Assembly: GCA_029961685.1 (NCBI GenBank)
Contig: JARWKL010000014.1
Span: forward strand, 24,897,137 to 24,961,136
Direction: 5' to 3'
Length of the DNA: 64,000 nt
DNA from: Aristolochia californica
Lineage: Eukaryota > Streptophyta > Magnoliopsida > Piperales > Aristolochiaceae
Both the position numbers and the translations under genes were made by a program. The notes beneath the pieces are model-generated. The model was given only the letters and a program-made list of their open reading frames with translations. It made no database searches and was not told where the DNA came from. Shown here piece by piece: positions 63,582-64,000 of this stretch. The number at the start of each line of letters is the position of its first letter. Within the stretch, counting starts at the first letter, position 1.

Positions 63582-64000
63582 CTACGAACTAGCTAGCACT
63601 GCTGGTTTTCCTGTAAAAATTGTCTTTTACGGCCCCATTTGCCCCTGGTTGCAAATATATACCAATGGAAAAATGAAAAATATTATTTTTCTGATTAAAA
63701 GCTTTTCATAAATTTTAATTTAAAATCTTAGTAGTAACTCTGGTAAAAATTACCTAAAGATTCAATAAGTTTTAAAATAATTACTAATATAATCCTTAGA
63801 GAAATTACAAAAAAATTTATGATGAGTATTTGGAATTATAATTGAAATTTTATTATATATAATTATAATATAACATATAAATAAATATTTTTGTATTATT
63901 TTTTGTTTTAAACGTACACTTACTCACTGACACTTAAAAATCCTCCCGTTGACGCCTATCTTCAAAATTTCAAATCTCTTCTCTTTGAAAAATGACAAAG
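63582..64000. other. No gene recognised
   Basis: AT-rich intergenic sequence upstream of the ARC5-like remnant, with no open frame or repeat of note. Confidence 0.6.

Noticed and set aside
1..64000. tRNA, rRNA or other structured RNA genes
   Set aside because: No cloverleaf-like or conserved rRNA stretch was noticed; primer-site matches to tRNA-iMet are only 9-14 bases and belong to LTR elements.

Overview
The window is nuclear DNA of a flowering plant. It holds spliced GT-AG genes of plant families, plant L1-type LINEs with a zf-RVT/RNase H tail, Ty1/copia elements primed by initiator tRNA-Met, and CCCTAAA-type telomere-like sequence. Long introns packed with retrotransposons suggest a TE-rich angiosperm. 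The sequence alone does not fix the species.

One host gene dominates: the LCB1 subunit of serine palmitoyltransferase, + strand. Exons 2-11 can be traced from 28895 to 46713 with intact frames and splice sites. They code for 416 residues. About 66 N-terminal residues (exon 1) are absent and would have to lie before position 1. If the gene is whole, everything from 1 to 28894 is intron 1. Intron 2 (3.1 kb) and intron 5 (10.7 kb) are also swollen by insertions, and all the remaining introns are 2.1 kb or less.

Layout: (1) 1-18130, a nested stack. LINE A (minus) is split by LINE B (plus, 2301-14841), which is itself split by a 4.98-kb copia (8771-13752). LINE A's ORF1 also holds a truncated LINE C (15966-17574). 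Duplicated flanks support three of these insertions. (2) About 18500-28446, a minus-strand copia split by a nearly intact LINE D (about 21675-27281). (3) 28895-47240, LCB1 with LINEs E and F, a PIF/Harbinger-like DNA element, a 5'-truncated copia and several small LINE stubs. (4) 47300-50800, a patchwork of LTR-element ends, a LINE stub and a possible PPR-gene scrap. (5) 51231-56230, two abutting PIF/Harbinger-like elements ending in G/C runs, with telomere-like repeats inside. (6) 56511-63420, a decayed ARC5/DRP5B (plastid-division dynamin) gene on the minus strand. A 5.4-kb copia sits inside its first GTPase exon. (7) 63582-64000, AT-rich sequence with nothing recognised.

No RNA gene, CRISPR array or bacterial-type operon was seen. 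Apart from LCB1, the coding signals are transposon proteins or pseudogene pieces. All domain calls were made by reading translations against remembered family motifs; no database search was run.
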